Under the pieces are notes generated by a model. That model saw only the letters and a list, made by a program, of their open reading frames with translations, made no database searches and was not told the DNA's origin. This document shows positions 1 to 6,874 of a stretch of 11,814 nucleotides of DNA, in pieces. The position numbers and the translations under genes are program-made. Origin of the DNA: Arthrobacter sp. (lineage in GTDB: Bacteria; Actinomycetota; Actinomycetes; Actinomycetales; Micrococcaceae); assembly GCA_025464925.1 (NCBI GenBank), contig JAODMS010000112.1:1-11814 (forward strand), in the 5' to 3' direction. Position 1 is the stretch's first letter. Every line of letters starts with the position of its first letter.

Positions 1-25
1 ACCGTCAGCACATTCGCCATTGCCT

Positions 26-784
26 TCAGAGTCCCAGGTCCAGGTAGCCGTCCAGGCCCACGGTAAGCCCCGGATGAGCGGCGACATCGCGGACGCCCAG
101 CAGCACGCCGGGCATGAAAGAGGCGCGGTCGAAGGAGTCGTGCCGGAAGGTCAGCTGCTCCCCCGGGCCGCCCAGCAGGACTTCCTGGTGCGCGACGAGG
201 CCGCGCAGGCGGACGCTGTGGACGCGGATGCCGTCGACCTCGCAGCCCCGCGCGCCCGGGCGCCCGGTGCTGGTGGCATCCGGGCCGGGGGCTACTCCGG
301 CGGCGGCCCGCTCTGCCGAGATCAGCTGTGCGGTGCGCACGGCCGTTCCCGAGGGGGCATCGACCTTGTCCGGGTGGTGCAGTTCGATGATTTCGACCGA
401 TTCGAAGTATTTGGCGGCCTTGGCCGCAAAGGCCGAGGCCAGGACGGATCCGAGGGCGAAGTTGGGGGCAATCAGGACGCCGACGCCGGACCGGCCGGCG
501 AGGAGCTCTTCCAGCCGTGCCAGCCTGCCGGAGTCCCAGCCGGTGGTTCCGACGACGGCGTGCATGCCGTGTTCGACGGCGAAACGGACGTTGGCTTCGG
601 TGCTCTCGGGAACCGTCAGGTCCACCACGATCCGGGCGCCGGCGTCGACGAGCAGATCCAGGGAATCGTTCCGGCCCAAGGCCGCCACAAGCTTGAGGTC
701 GGCGGCGGCTTCAACAGCCTTTACCGCCTCGGCGCCCATGCGCCCGTTCGCGCCCAGCACGGCGACTGCGAGTTGTTCGGTCAT
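26..784 (-). CDS. dapB: 4-hydroxy-tetrahydrodipicolinate reductase
   Basis: Cytoplasmic enzyme that reduces hydroxy-tetrahydrodipicolinate with NAD(P)H, giving tetrahydrodipicolinate for lysine and meso-diaminopimelate (peptidoglycan) synthesis. The 252-residue protein has the family's usual length. The N-terminal Rossmann nucleotide loop reads GANGRMG (residues 11-17), followed by GTTGW (79-83). The substrate/catalytic signature HHPDKVDAPSGTA lies at 136-148, with the His pair, Lys140 and the SGT loop all present. The frame stays open upstream to 823, but the conserved start is the ATG at 784 (MTEQLAVAVLGANG), preceded by a modest AGGG about nine bases away. It is the last gene of the minus-strand series. 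A strong hairpin sits between it and moaE, so it may have its own promoter, although I could not see a clear one. No key residue is missing. Confidence 0.97.
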   Translation of the reverse strand: MTEQLAVAVLGANGRMGAEAVKAVEAAADLKLVAALGRNDSLDLLVDAGARIVVDLTVPESTEANVRFAVEHGMHAVVGTTGWDSGRLARLEELLAGRSGVGVLIAPNFALGSVLASAFAAKAAKYFESVEIIELHHPDKVDAPSGTAVRTAQLISAERAAAGVAPGPDATSTGRPGARGCEVDGIRVHSVRLRGLVAHQEVLLGGPGEQLTFRHDSFDRASFMPGVLLGVRDVAAHPGLTVGLDGYLDLGL

Positions 785-799
785 GGCATCAACCCTACC

Positions 800-832
800 G
801 CCGGGGCCGGTGCCTTCTGGCACCGGCCCGGC
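800..832 (-). terminator. Hairpin between moaE and dapB, probable terminator
   Basis: An 11-bp perfect stem (804-814 pairs with 819-829) has a 4-base loop (815-818). It extends by three more G:C pairs (800-802 with 830-832) past one bulged G. On the minus strand it lies 40 bases after the moaE stop and ends 15 bases before the dapB ATG. There is no T-run after it, which is common for actinobacterial terminators. It could separate the Moco operon from dapB, or act as an attenuator or leader structure of dapB. The structure is directly visible; the function is inferred. Confidence 0.5.
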
Positions 833-871
833 TGCGTTAGCGCCCGCCGCGCGGGCCGAGTACCGGCAGGT

Positions 872-1345
872 TTAGCCGCCCGCACCGACCCATTCGACAG
901 TGCCGTCGGAAAAGAACTGTTCCTTCCAGATCGGAACCTGGCCCTTGATGCGGTCCACAAGTTCGGCACAGACCGCGAAGGCCTGGCCGCGGTGCGCCGC
1001 CGAGACGGCGCAGACCAGCGCCGGGTCGCCGATCTCCAGCATGCCGATCCGGTGCGCCGCCCAGATCCGCACCGGCTGGGCTGCTCCACCGCCGGGCTCT
1101 TCGGCCGGTGCGTGCCCGGCCACCAGGGACGCGACGACATCGGCCAGAACCTGGTGCGCCGTCGGGTGCGCACTGTAGCTGAGCCGCTCGACCGGCTTGC
1201 CGCCGTCGTGGTTCCGGACGATACCGCTGAAGCTGACGACGGCCCCGGCGGTCTCCGACTCCACCGCCGCGATGGCCTGGTCCACGGAGATGGGCTCGGC
1301 GCTCAGCACCGCGTGCACCACTTCAATTCCCGGTTCAGTGCCCAT
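872..1345 (-). CDS. moaE: Molybdopterin synthase catalytic subunit MoaE
   Basis: Large subunit of molybdopterin synthase. With thiocarboxylated MoaD it inserts the two dithiolene sulfurs into cyclic pyranopterin monophosphate. The product has 157 residues, normal for MoaE. Recognisable motifs are FSGIVRNHDGGK (39-50), HRIGMLEIGDPAL (98-110), AVSAAHR (113-119) and the catalytic-lysine segment KGQVPIWKEQ (134-143) with Lys134 and Lys141. The open frame reaches 1414, but I chose the ATG at 1345 because GGAAGG sits five bases before it and family similarity begins there. The start lies inside the end of the upstream moaB/mog gene (11-base overlap), which implies translational coupling. Its partner moaD is on the opposite arm of the divergon, next to moaA. 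A Gly/Ala/Pro-rich insert (about 78-91) looks like a harmless loop. Confidence 0.95.
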   Translation of the reverse strand: MGTEPGIEVVHAVLSAEPISVDQAIAAVESETAGAVVSFSGIVRNHDGGKPVERLSYSAHPTAHQVLADVVASLVAGHAPAEEPGGGAAQPVRIWAAHRIGMLEIGDPALVCAVSAAHRGQAFAVCAELVDRIKGQVPIWKEQFFSDGTVEWVGAGG

Positions 1346-1847
1346 GGCTGCCTTCCAGCTGGTCGCAGAGGTGTCCGAGGATGGGATCCAGCACGAACAG
1401 GCCGTCGATGACACCTTTCGGGGACCCGGGGAGATTGACGATGAAGGTTTGCCCGGCGGCTCCCGCGTGGCCCCGGCTGAGCATGGCCATCGGAGTCTTG
1501 GCCATTCCGCCCTGCCGGATGCCTTCCATGATGCCGGGAATCTCCCGGTCCAGCAGGGGAAGGGTCTGCTCGGGGGTGAGATCGGTGGGGCTGAGGCCGG
1601 TGCCGCCGCTGGTGATGATGACCGCCGGCTGCTGGCTCAGAAGGGCCCGGAGGGCCGCGCCGACGGGCTCCCCGTCGGGGACCACCAGGGCGGGAAACGG
1701 ATCAAAGCCGTGTTCGGTAAGCCAGTCGATGATGACCGAACCGGTGAGGTCCTCGTAGACACCGGCCGCGGCGCGGGTGGAGGCGATGACGACTCCGGCC
1801 TTCCGGCCGCTGGCTCCGCCATGGCTGTGGACTTCGGGCGTGCTCAC
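1335..1847 (-). CDS. moaB: MoaB/MogA-type molybdopterin adenylyltransferase
   Basis: Member of the MoaB/Mog family, which binds molybdopterin and adenylylates it with ATP before MoeA loads molybdate. It has 170 residues, a single domain as usual. The active-site loop is [11 protein letters not shown] (79-89), ending in the conserved Asp89. Further signatures are [21 protein letters not shown] (within 124-144), of which NLPGSPK is diagnostic. The start is a GTG at 1847 that overlaps the moaC stop as GTGA. No better in-frame start exists between it and the domain, and the Shine-Dalgarno is poor, consistent with coupling to moaC. Residues 1-16, before the domain, are a polar low-complexity leader. 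Its 3' end overlaps moaE. MoaB and MogA cannot be separated safely by eye; with no second copy here, the adenylyltransferase role is the expected one. Confidence 0.92.
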   Translation of the reverse strand: MSTPEVHSHGGASGRKAGVVIASTRAAAGVYEDLTGSVIIDWLTEHGFDPFPALVVPDGEPVGAALRALLSQQPAVIITSGGTGLSPTDLTPEQTLPLLDREIPGIMEGIRQGGMAKTPMAMLSRGHAGAAGQTFIVNLPGSPKGVIDGLFVLDPILGHLCDQLEGSHGH

Positions 1848-2350
1848 AGCGCCCACGCCCCGCTCTTGCCGCCGCTTTTGGCCAGCACCTTGATGTCGGT
1901 CAGAACCGCGTGTTTGTCCACGGACTTGATCATGTCGTACACGCTGAGTGCCGCGACGCACGCAGCGGTCAGCGCCTCCATTTCGACCCCGGTGACGCCG
2001 CGGGTCTTGACCGTGGCGAAGACGGTGACCATTTCGGCGTCGAGTTCGAATTCGACGGTCACCTTGGTGAGCGGCAACGGGTGGCATAGCGGGATGAGGT
2101 CGGGCGTCTTCTTGGCGGCCATGATGCCGGCCACCCGGGCCACAGCCAGCGCATCGCCCTTGGGCAGGTCGCCCGCCCCCAGGAGGGTCAGGACTTCGGC
2201 GGTGCTGCGGACGGTGGCGGTGGCCGTGGCCTCCCGCGTCGTCTCTGCCTTGTTCGACACATCCACCATCTGGGCCGTGCCGTCCGAGCGGAGGTGGGTC
2301 AGGCCTGGTCTTGCCGTTTCGGCGTTCTCTGCTTCGTTCACAACATCCAT
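1844..2350 (-). CDS. moaC: Cyclic pyranopterin monophosphate synthase MoaC
   Basis: Carries out the second step of Moco synthesis, converting the 3',8-cyclo-GTP made by MoaA into cyclic pyranopterin monophosphate. It has 168 residues, near family length. Visible signatures are [14 protein letters not shown] (28-41), [14 protein letters not shown] (63-76) with the catalytic-type Lys64, [10 protein letters not shown] (88-97), [13 protein letters not shown] (121-133), and YDMIKSVDK (138-146) carrying the Asp139/Lys142 pair. The ATG at 2350 lies inside the last 13 bases of moeA, with GGAAG a few bases upstream, so translation is likely coupled. About 17 variable residues precede the first conserved stretch, LTHLRSDG. 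The stop is shared in a GTGA overlap with moaB. All residues expected for activity are present. Confidence 0.96.
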   Translation of the reverse strand: MDVVNEAENAETARPGLTHLRSDGTAQMVDVSNKAETTREATATATVRSTAEVLTLLGAGDLPKGDALAVARVAGIMAAKKTPDLIPLCHPLPLTKVTVEFELDAEMVTVFATVKTRGVTGVEMEALTAACVAALSVYDMIKSVDKHAVLTDIKVLAKSGGKSGAWAL

Positions 2351-3609
2351 ACTTCCACTTCGGCGCCCGCCGGGAGGGATCCTGTGCCCTCGGGTACGTG
2401 GACCAGGGCGTTGGAGTGCGCGAGCGCGTGCACCAGGTGCGAGCCCGCGCCCCCCTCCAGCCGGACGGTCCCGTCCGGCTGGAGCGCGCCGCGCCTGACC
2501 TGATGCTTGCCTTCCGGGGACGTGAGCGGCTCCGCCAGCCGCACCCGCGCGACGGGCCGGCGCCCCGGCGAGCCGAACAGCTCCCCGAGCACCGGGCGGA
2601 GGAACATCTCGAAGGAAACCAGGCAGCTCACCGGGTTCCCGGGAAAACCGAGGACGGGGACGCCGTCGAAGCTGCCGATCCCCTGCGGTCCGCCGGGCTG
2701 CATGGCAACAGCCAGAAACTCCACGTCATGTCCCTCCATCGCCTGCCGGACGACCTCGTAGGCGCCCTGGCTCACGCCGCCGGTCGTGACGATCAGGTCC
2801 ACGCCCGGCGCCGAACGGCGCAGCAGGGCGGCCAGTTCCTCCGGCCGGTCCGTGGAGATGCCGGTTCTCGTGACCAGGAGTCCGGCCTGGCACATCGAGG
2901 ACTCGAGCAGGGTGCCGTTGGCATCGTAGATCTTTCCGGCCCCCAGCGGGCTGCCCGGTTCCACGACCTCGTCGCCGGTCGTGACCAGCAGGATCCGCAG
3001 CGCCGGGTGGACGGATACCTCCGTGAAGCCCAGGGCAGCCAGCAGGCCCAGCTGCCCCGGGCCCAAAAACGTTCCGGCGGCGAGCGCCAGCTCGCCGGCG
3101 CGGATGTCGCTGCCGGCGGCGCGGACGAAGTGTCCTGGAGCGGCAGCGGGCAGGCGGACCGCGGCCGGCTCCCCGGGCGCGGGAAAGGAATCCGGGACGG
3201 CCTGCTCAATCGGTACGACGGCGTCCGCCCCGGACGGCATCATGGCGCCGGTCATGATCGGGGCGGCTGTACCGGGGGCAAGCTCCGGCGGTGCGCTGCC
3301 GGCGGGGACCGGCGCGACCACCCGCAGCTCCGCACCGCCGTCGGGCACGTCCGCGCTGCGGAGAGCGAAGCCGTCCATCTGGGAGTTTGCGAACGGCGGC
3401 AGGTCCAGCGGCGCCAGAACGTCTGCGGCGAGCCCCCGGCCGAGAGCCGCGAGAAGCGGCAGCCGTTCCGTCCGGTCCCCCCTGCGGAGCGGGGCCAGCA
3501 GTGCGCGGACCTTCTCGCGGTGCGCTTCCACGGTGACGCGCCCGTTAGCCCCGGCGCTCGCGGTGTCGTGCCTGTCCCGTGCATCGTTCTGGTGCGCTGT
3601 GCGGTGCAT
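2338..3609 (-). CDS. moeA: Molybdopterin molybdenumtransferase MoeA
   Basis: Inserts molybdate into adenylylated molybdopterin to give Mo-MPT; cytoplasmic. The 423 residues match the usual four-domain MoeA (about 400). Visible motifs are [13 protein letters not shown] (71-83, with Asp79 matching the catalytic Asp of other MoeAs), [16 protein letters not shown] (118-133), TTGDEV (210-215), [13 protein letters not shown] (275-287), [10 protein letters not shown] (301-310) and [16 protein letters not shown] (321-336). The MQPGGP loop lacks the two lysines found in the E. coli MKPGKP loop. The ATG at 3609 is preceded by AAGGGG at a rather long spacing of 11 bases. The first 25 residues are variable, and the in-frame GTG at 3531 is an alternative start. 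The gene lies 55 bases after the molybdoenzyme gene and overlaps moaC by 13 bases, so it is mid-operon. Confidence 0.95.
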   Translation of the reverse strand: MHRTAHQNDARDRHDTASAGANGRVTVEAHREKVRALLAPLRRGDRTERLPLLAALGRGLAADVLAPLDLPPFANSQMDGFALRSADVPDGGAELRVVAPVPAGSAPPELAPGTAAPIMTGAMMPSGADAVVPIEQAVPDSFPAPGEPAAVRLPAAAPGHFVRAAGSDIRAGELALAAGTFLGPGQLGLLAALGFTEVSVHPALRILLVTTGDEVVEPGSPLGAGKIYDANGTLLESSMCQAGLLVTRTGISTDRPEELAALLRRSAPGVDLIVTTGGVSQGAYEVVRQAMEGHDVEFLAVAMQPGGPQGIGSFDGVPVLGFPGNPVSCLVSFEMFLRPVLGELFGSPGRRPVARVRLAEPLTSPEGKHQVRRGALQPDGTVRLEGGAGSHLVHALAHSNALVHVPEGTGSLPAGAEVEVWML

Positions 3610-3651
3610 GCGTTACTTGGCCCCTTGTCTCGGCACTGTGGTCCTGCCCCT

Positions 3652-3665
3652 GCGGGCCGGCCCGC
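3652..3665 (-). repeat. 14-base GC palindrome at the molybdoenzyme stop codon
   Basis: A perfect GC-only palindrome (arm GCGGGCC) begins on the last base of the molybdoenzyme TAG stop, on the minus strand. It could form a short 5-bp hairpin with a 4-base loop between this gene and moeA. No T-run follows. It may be a weak attenuator or an mRNA 3' stabiliser within the operon, or simply chance in GC-rich DNA. Confidence 0.3.
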
Positions 3666-5278
3666 TAGGACTTCACGTCAACTCTAACCGTGTGGTATCC
3701 GGTGGCCCCGCTGGGCACCACCGGGGCGCGGTCCTCCACCTGCGGGACGCCGTTGAGGTCCGTGGCGCGGACCTGGATCTCGTACTGCCCCGGTGTCAGC
3801 GGCAGCGCCAGCTTCCACTGGTACCAGGTGTCCTTCGATATCCCGGGCGCCAGCTCGGCTTCCTGCCAGGCGCCGCGGTTGACCCGGAGCTCAACCCTGC
3901 CGATGCCTGTGTGCTGGGCCCAGGCGACGCCGCCAAACGCCACCGTCCCTGCCGTCAGGCCGCGGCCGCCGCGGGGCACATCGATGCGGGCGGAGGTCTG
4001 GATGGGCCCGCGCTCGCTCCAGCCCCGGGGTGTCCAGTAGCCGGCGTCGTCGGCGAACCGGGTCACCTTCAGCTCCGTGACCCACTTGGTCGCCGAAACG
4101 TAGCCGTAAAGCCCGGGAACGATCAGCCGGACGGGAAAACCGTGCTCCAGCGGCAGTGGCTCGCCATTCATTCCGACCGCCAGCAGTGCATCGCGGCTGT
4201 CCGTGAGGACCTCCAGGGGAGTGCCGGCCGTCCAGCCATCCGCGCTCCGGGACAGCACCATGTCCGCACCGGGTCTCGGGCCGGCCATGTCCAGCAGTTC
4301 CCGGACCGGCCAGCCGAGCCAGCGGGCGTTGCCGATCAGGTCCCCGCCCACCTCGTTGGAGACGCAGGCGATGGTGATGTGCCGTTCAATCAGCGGTTTG
4401 GCGAGGAGCGTGGCGAAGTCCAGTTCGATTTCGCGCTCCACCAAACCGCTGACCTTCAGGGTCCACTGGTCCGGATGCACCAGCGGGACGCGCAGCGCGG
4501 TGTCGATCCGGTAGAAGTCCTTGTTGGATGTCACGAGCGGGCCGATGCCGTCCTGCCGGATCTCGGCGCCGGCCGGAACCGGTGGAGCGGCCGATGCCGC
4601 CGCGGGGAGAACCAGTTTGTTGCGCACCTCGCTGACCGCGGCGGCGGCTCCCCTGAACGTGGAGGCCAGCACGCCGCCGAGCGCGGCGACGGCGGCCGTT
4701 CCGCCAAGCGCCTGCAGGAAGCGGCGCCGGGCGGGCAGGGGCGGGGGCCGCTCTGTCCGGGACGATGCTGTTCCCTCCGGTTCGGGGCGGCCGGGCTCCA
4801 GTTGCCACTCCCCCAACTTCCCGATCAGCCAGCGGAGCAGCCCGATGCCCACCAGGGCGACAAGCAGCGGGACGGGAATCGCAGACGCCGTCACTTCGGC
4901 CCGGCCCAGCACGGCCACGAGGCCCACTCCGCCGAAGACCGCGAGAACGGCCGCCCCGGCGAAGCGGCGGTGGAATTCCAGGATCCCGGCCAGGGCCGCC
5001 AGCGCGGCGATAAGCAGGGCCATGCCGGCCAGCAGTGCCACTTTGTCGGCCGTGCCGAACACCGAGATGGCCCAGTCCTTGAGTCCGGACGGGACGGCGT
5101 CGATCACGGCGCCGCCCACGGCCGTCACCGGTGAGACCGAGGGGCTCACGAGCCCGGCGGCGAGTTCGCCCAGCAGGACGGCGGCGCCCACCGCCGCGAC
5201 TCCGGCGGCGGCAGCCCACCTCTGGCTGCGCGGCTTTGCGGGAGCCGCTGTGTCCGGCGCAGTCTGGGTCGCGTTCAC
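3665..5278 (-). CDS. Membrane-anchored sulfite-oxidase-family molybdopterin oxidoreductase
   Basis: A 537-residue molybdoenzyme, first gene of the minus-strand Moco operon. Four hydrophobic segments are visible (about 21-48, 80-100, 107-125, 134-152). After a charged Pro-rich linker comes ARRRFLQALGG (183-193) leading into a fifth hydrophobic stretch to about 206. This resembles an internal twin-arginine (Tat) signal-anchor. The exported half is a sulfite-oxidase fold: a Mo-cofactor domain (about 260-410) with HITIACVSNEVGG (300-312), where Cys305 is the expected molybdenum ligand, and LYGYVSATKWVTEL (390-403). A C-terminal dimerisation-like beta domain follows (about 425-537). No haem-binding CXXCH is seen, so the electron partner is unknown. 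The substrate cannot be told from sequence; sulfite is only one possibility. The frame stays open far upstream across moaA, but family sequence begins at the GTG at 5278, which lies six bases after a -10 box and has no Shine-Dalgarno. Confidence 0.9.
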   Translation of the reverse strand: MNATQTAPDTAAPAKPRSQRWAAAAGVAAVGAAVLLGELAAGLVSPSVSPVTAVGGAVIDAVPSGLKDWAISVFGTADKVALLAGMALLIAALAALAGILEFHRRFAGAAVLAVFGGVGLVAVLGRAEVTASAIPVPLLVALVGIGLLRWLIGKLGEWQLEPGRPEPEGTASSRTERPPPLPARRRFLQALGGTAAVAALGGVLASTFRGAAAAVSEVRNKLVLPAAASAAPPVPAGAEIRQDGIGPLVTSNKDFYRIDTALRVPLVHPDQWTLKVSGLVEREIELDFATLLAKPLIERHITIACVSNEVGGDLIGNARWLGWPVRELLDMAGPRPGADMVLSRSADGWTAGTPLEVLTDSRDALLAVGMNGEPLPLEHGFPVRLIVPGLYGYVSATKWVTELKVTRFADDAGYWTPRGWSERGPIQTSARIDVPRGGRGLTAGTVAFGGVAWAQHTGIGRVELRVNRGAWQEAELAPGISKDTWYQWKLALPLTPGQYEIQVRATDLNGVPQVEDRAPVVPSGATGYHTVRVDVKS

Positions 5279-5289
5279 TCTTACAGCAT
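5279..5289 (-). promoter_or_regulatory. Promoter -10 box for leaderless molybdoenzyme transcript
   Basis: On the minus strand TATGCT (5289 down to 5284) is followed by six bases and then the GTG start at 5278. With the usual -10 to +1 distance, transcription would begin at or within a base or two of the start codon, giving a leaderless mRNA. The start also lacks a Shine-Dalgarno. A -35 box is weak at best (TGCCGG, 16 bases upstream). This is inference from spacing. Confidence 0.5.
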
Positions 5290-5404
5290 AGGTTCGCCGC
5301 CGGGCCCCGGCACTGCCGCCGGAGCCGTAAAAGCCGGGTCCAGCCGTCCGTGCCGGATTCCCGGGACCTGGTTCCGCAGGCGTGATGCTTGCCCCGAGGT
5401 GGCG

Positions 5405-5416
5405 TAGCCTGATTTC
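5405..5416 (+). promoter_or_regulatory. Promoter -10 box for leaderless moaA transcript
   Basis: TAGCCT (5405-5410) fits the actinobacterial TAnnnT -10 pattern and is followed by six bases and the moaA ATG at 5417. The only purine-rich stretch, GAGGTGG at 5396-5402, is 14 bases from the ATG, too far for a normal ribosome site. The arrangement mirrors the divergent gene's promoter, 116 bases away. No convincing -35 box is seen. The 138-base region between the two starts shows no operator I can identify. Confidence 0.45.
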
Positions 5417-6556
5417 ATGACAGTTCAGCTTGGCATCCCCCAGCCCCGCGAAGGAGGCCGCCCCGGGCCGGGCACCTCCGGGGCGCCACAGCTGCCCGGG
5501 CGCCCGGCCGGCATGCCTGCCGGGCTCGTGGACCGGTACGGTCGCCGTGCCACGGACATGCGGCTCTCGCTCACCGACAAGTGCAATCTGCGCTGCACCT
5601 ACTGCATGCCGGCCGAAGGCCTTGAATGGCTTTCCAAGCAGGCCGTCATGTCCGCGGAGGAAATCGTGCGGATCGTGCGGATCGGCGTCGATCAGCTGGG
5701 CGTGCGTGAGCTGAGGCTGACCGGCGGCGAGCCGCTGGTCCGGGCCGACCTGCTGGACATCATCTCCGCGCTCCGACAGGCCCACCCGGAGCTGCCCATT
5801 TCGATGACCACCAACGCCGTCGGCCTGGACAAGAAGGCGGCCGGACTCAAGGCGGCCGGGCTGTCCCGGATCAACGTGTCGCTGGATTCCCTGCATGAGG
5901 AAACCTTCACCAAGCTGACGCGCCGCCCCTTCCTGAACAAGGTCCTGGCCGGCGTCGACGCGGCCTGGGCCGCCGGACTGGGTCCGGTGAAGCTCAATGC
6001 CGTGCTGATGCGCGGCATCAACGACGCCGAGTCCCCCGCGCTGCTGGCCTGGGCCCTGGACCGCGGCTATGAGCTCCGCTTCATCGAACAGATGCCGCTC
6101 GACGCCGACCACGGCTGGACCCGCCGGAACATGATCACCGCCGCGGAGATCCGCGGGCTGCTCTCCGTCGATTACGTGCTCGGCGCGGATCCGCGCGACC
6201 GCGACGGCGCCCCGGCCGAGCGCTTCGAAGTCCGGGCCCGCATCCCCGGCACGGCCGAGGCCACCGGACCGGTGCTGGGAACGGTGGGAATCATCGCCTC
6301 CGTCACCGAACCGTTCTGTTCGGACTGCCGCCGGACCCGGATCACGGCGGAAGGCAAAATCATGAGCTGCCTCTTCTCCCGCGAAGAGGTGGACCTGCTG
6401 GGACTGCTCCGCGAAGGTGCCAGCGACGAACAGCTGGCCGAACGCTGGCAGGACGCCATGTGGATCAAGCCCAAGGCCCACGGCATGGACCACGTGGGAC
6501 TGGACGCCCCGGACTTCGTCCAGCCGGACCGCAGCATGAGCGCCATCGGAGGCTGA
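5417..6556 (+). CDS. moaA: GTP 3',8-cyclase MoaA (radical SAM)
   Basis: First committed enzyme of Moco synthesis: a radical-SAM protein that converts GTP to 3',8-cyclo-GTP, the substrate of MoaC. It has 379 residues, about 50 more than E. coli MoaA because of a Pro/Gly-rich N-terminal extension (about 1-35) typical of actinobacterial forms. The radical-SAM cluster is CNLRCTYC (Cys56, Cys60, Cys63), with the SAM-binding LTGGEP at 101-106. The second, substrate-binding cluster is Cys301, Cys304 and Cys318 (CSDC, then 13 residues, then Cys). The C-terminal Gly-Gly tail (SAIGG), needed for activity in known MoaAs, is intact. The ATG at 5417 fits a leaderless start. moaD follows after seven bases in the same direction. 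Confidence 0.97.
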   Translation: MTVQLGIPQPREGGRPGPGTSGAPQLPGRPAGMPAGLVDRYGRRATDMRLSLTDKCNLRCTYCMPAEGLEWLSKQAVMSAEEIVRIVRIGVDQLGVRELRLTGGEPLVRADLLDIISALRQAHPELPISMTTNAVGLDKKAAGLKAAGLSRINVSLDSLHEETFTKLTRRPFLNKVLAGVDAAWAAGLGPVKLNAVLMRGINDAESPALLAWALDRGYELRFIEQMPLDADHGWTRRNMITAAEIRGLLSVDYVLGADPRDRDGAPAERFEVRARIPGTAEATGPVLGTVGIIASVTEPFCSDCRRTRITAEGKIMSCLFSREEVDLLGLLREGASDEQLAERWQDAMWIKPKAHGMDHVGLDAPDFVQPDRSMSAIGG

Positions 6557-6563
6557 GTAAACC

Positions 6564-6830
6564 GTGAATGTACGCTACTTCGCTGCCGCGCGGGCCGCCG
6601 CCGGTGTGGAAGAGGAACGTTTTGAACTGTCCGACGGCGACACCCTTGAGACGCTGCTCGAGGCGATCCTCGCCGTCGAGCGTCCCGAACCGCCCGCCGG
6701 GACGCCGCCGCTGGCGCGTATCCTGTCCCGCTCCAGCTTCCTGCTCAACGAGGTTGCCGTGCGGAACCGGACCGCGGCACTGAACCCGGCCGACGTCGTG
6801 GACGTGCTGCCGCCCTTCGCCGGGGGCTAA
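6564..6830 (+). CDS. moaD: Molybdopterin synthase sulfur carrier subunit MoaD
   Basis: Small ubiquitin-fold sulfur carrier. Its C-terminal glycine is adenylylated and thiocarboxylated, and it then donates sulfur to cPMP within the MoaD/MoaE complex. The 88-residue protein starts with the typical beta strand NVRYFAAARAAAG, has FLLNEVAVRN in the middle and ends in VDVLPPFAGG, so the essential C-terminal Gly-Gly is present. It starts with GTG at 6564, with GGAGG at 6548-6552 inside the end of moaA; the two genes are seven bases apart and almost certainly co-transcribed. Its partner moaE is on the other arm of the divergon. The activating enzyme (MoeB/MoeZ type) is not in this window and must be encoded elsewhere. 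Confidence 0.94.
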   Translation: MNVRYFAAARAAAGVEEERFELSDGDTLETLLEAILAVERPEPPAGTPPLARILSRSSFLLNEVAVRNRTAALNPADVVDVLPPFAGG

Positions 6831-6874
6831 CCCGTCGCTGCCTTTTCCGCGTCCGGTTTTTGGGATAGCGGGCG

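Noticed and set aside
20..2498. Long plus-strand open frames opposite dapB, moaE, moaB and moaC
   Set aside because: They have no recognisable domains and lie antisense to well-supported genes, so they are shadow frames.
2981..5134. Very long open frame on the plus strand opposite moeA and the molybdoenzyme (717 codons)
   Set aside because: Its translation is Ala/Arg/Gly/Pro-rich without domain motifs, and it lies antisense to two genes with clear family signatures. It is a high-GC codon-bias shadow.
5279..5416. Moco riboswitch in the moaA leader
   Set aside because: Only 138 bases separate the divergent starts, a -10 box abuts each start codon, and I see no multi-stem conserved architecture.
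5279..6493. Extension of the molybdoenzyme frame upstream across moaA
   Set aside because: The extra 405 codons are antisense to a clear moaA. Family-like sequence starts at the GTG at 5278, which has its own -10 box.
6841..6865. T-rich stretch after moaD as an intrinsic terminator
   Set aside because: The TTTTT run follows only a 3-bp stem, not a credible terminator hairpin.
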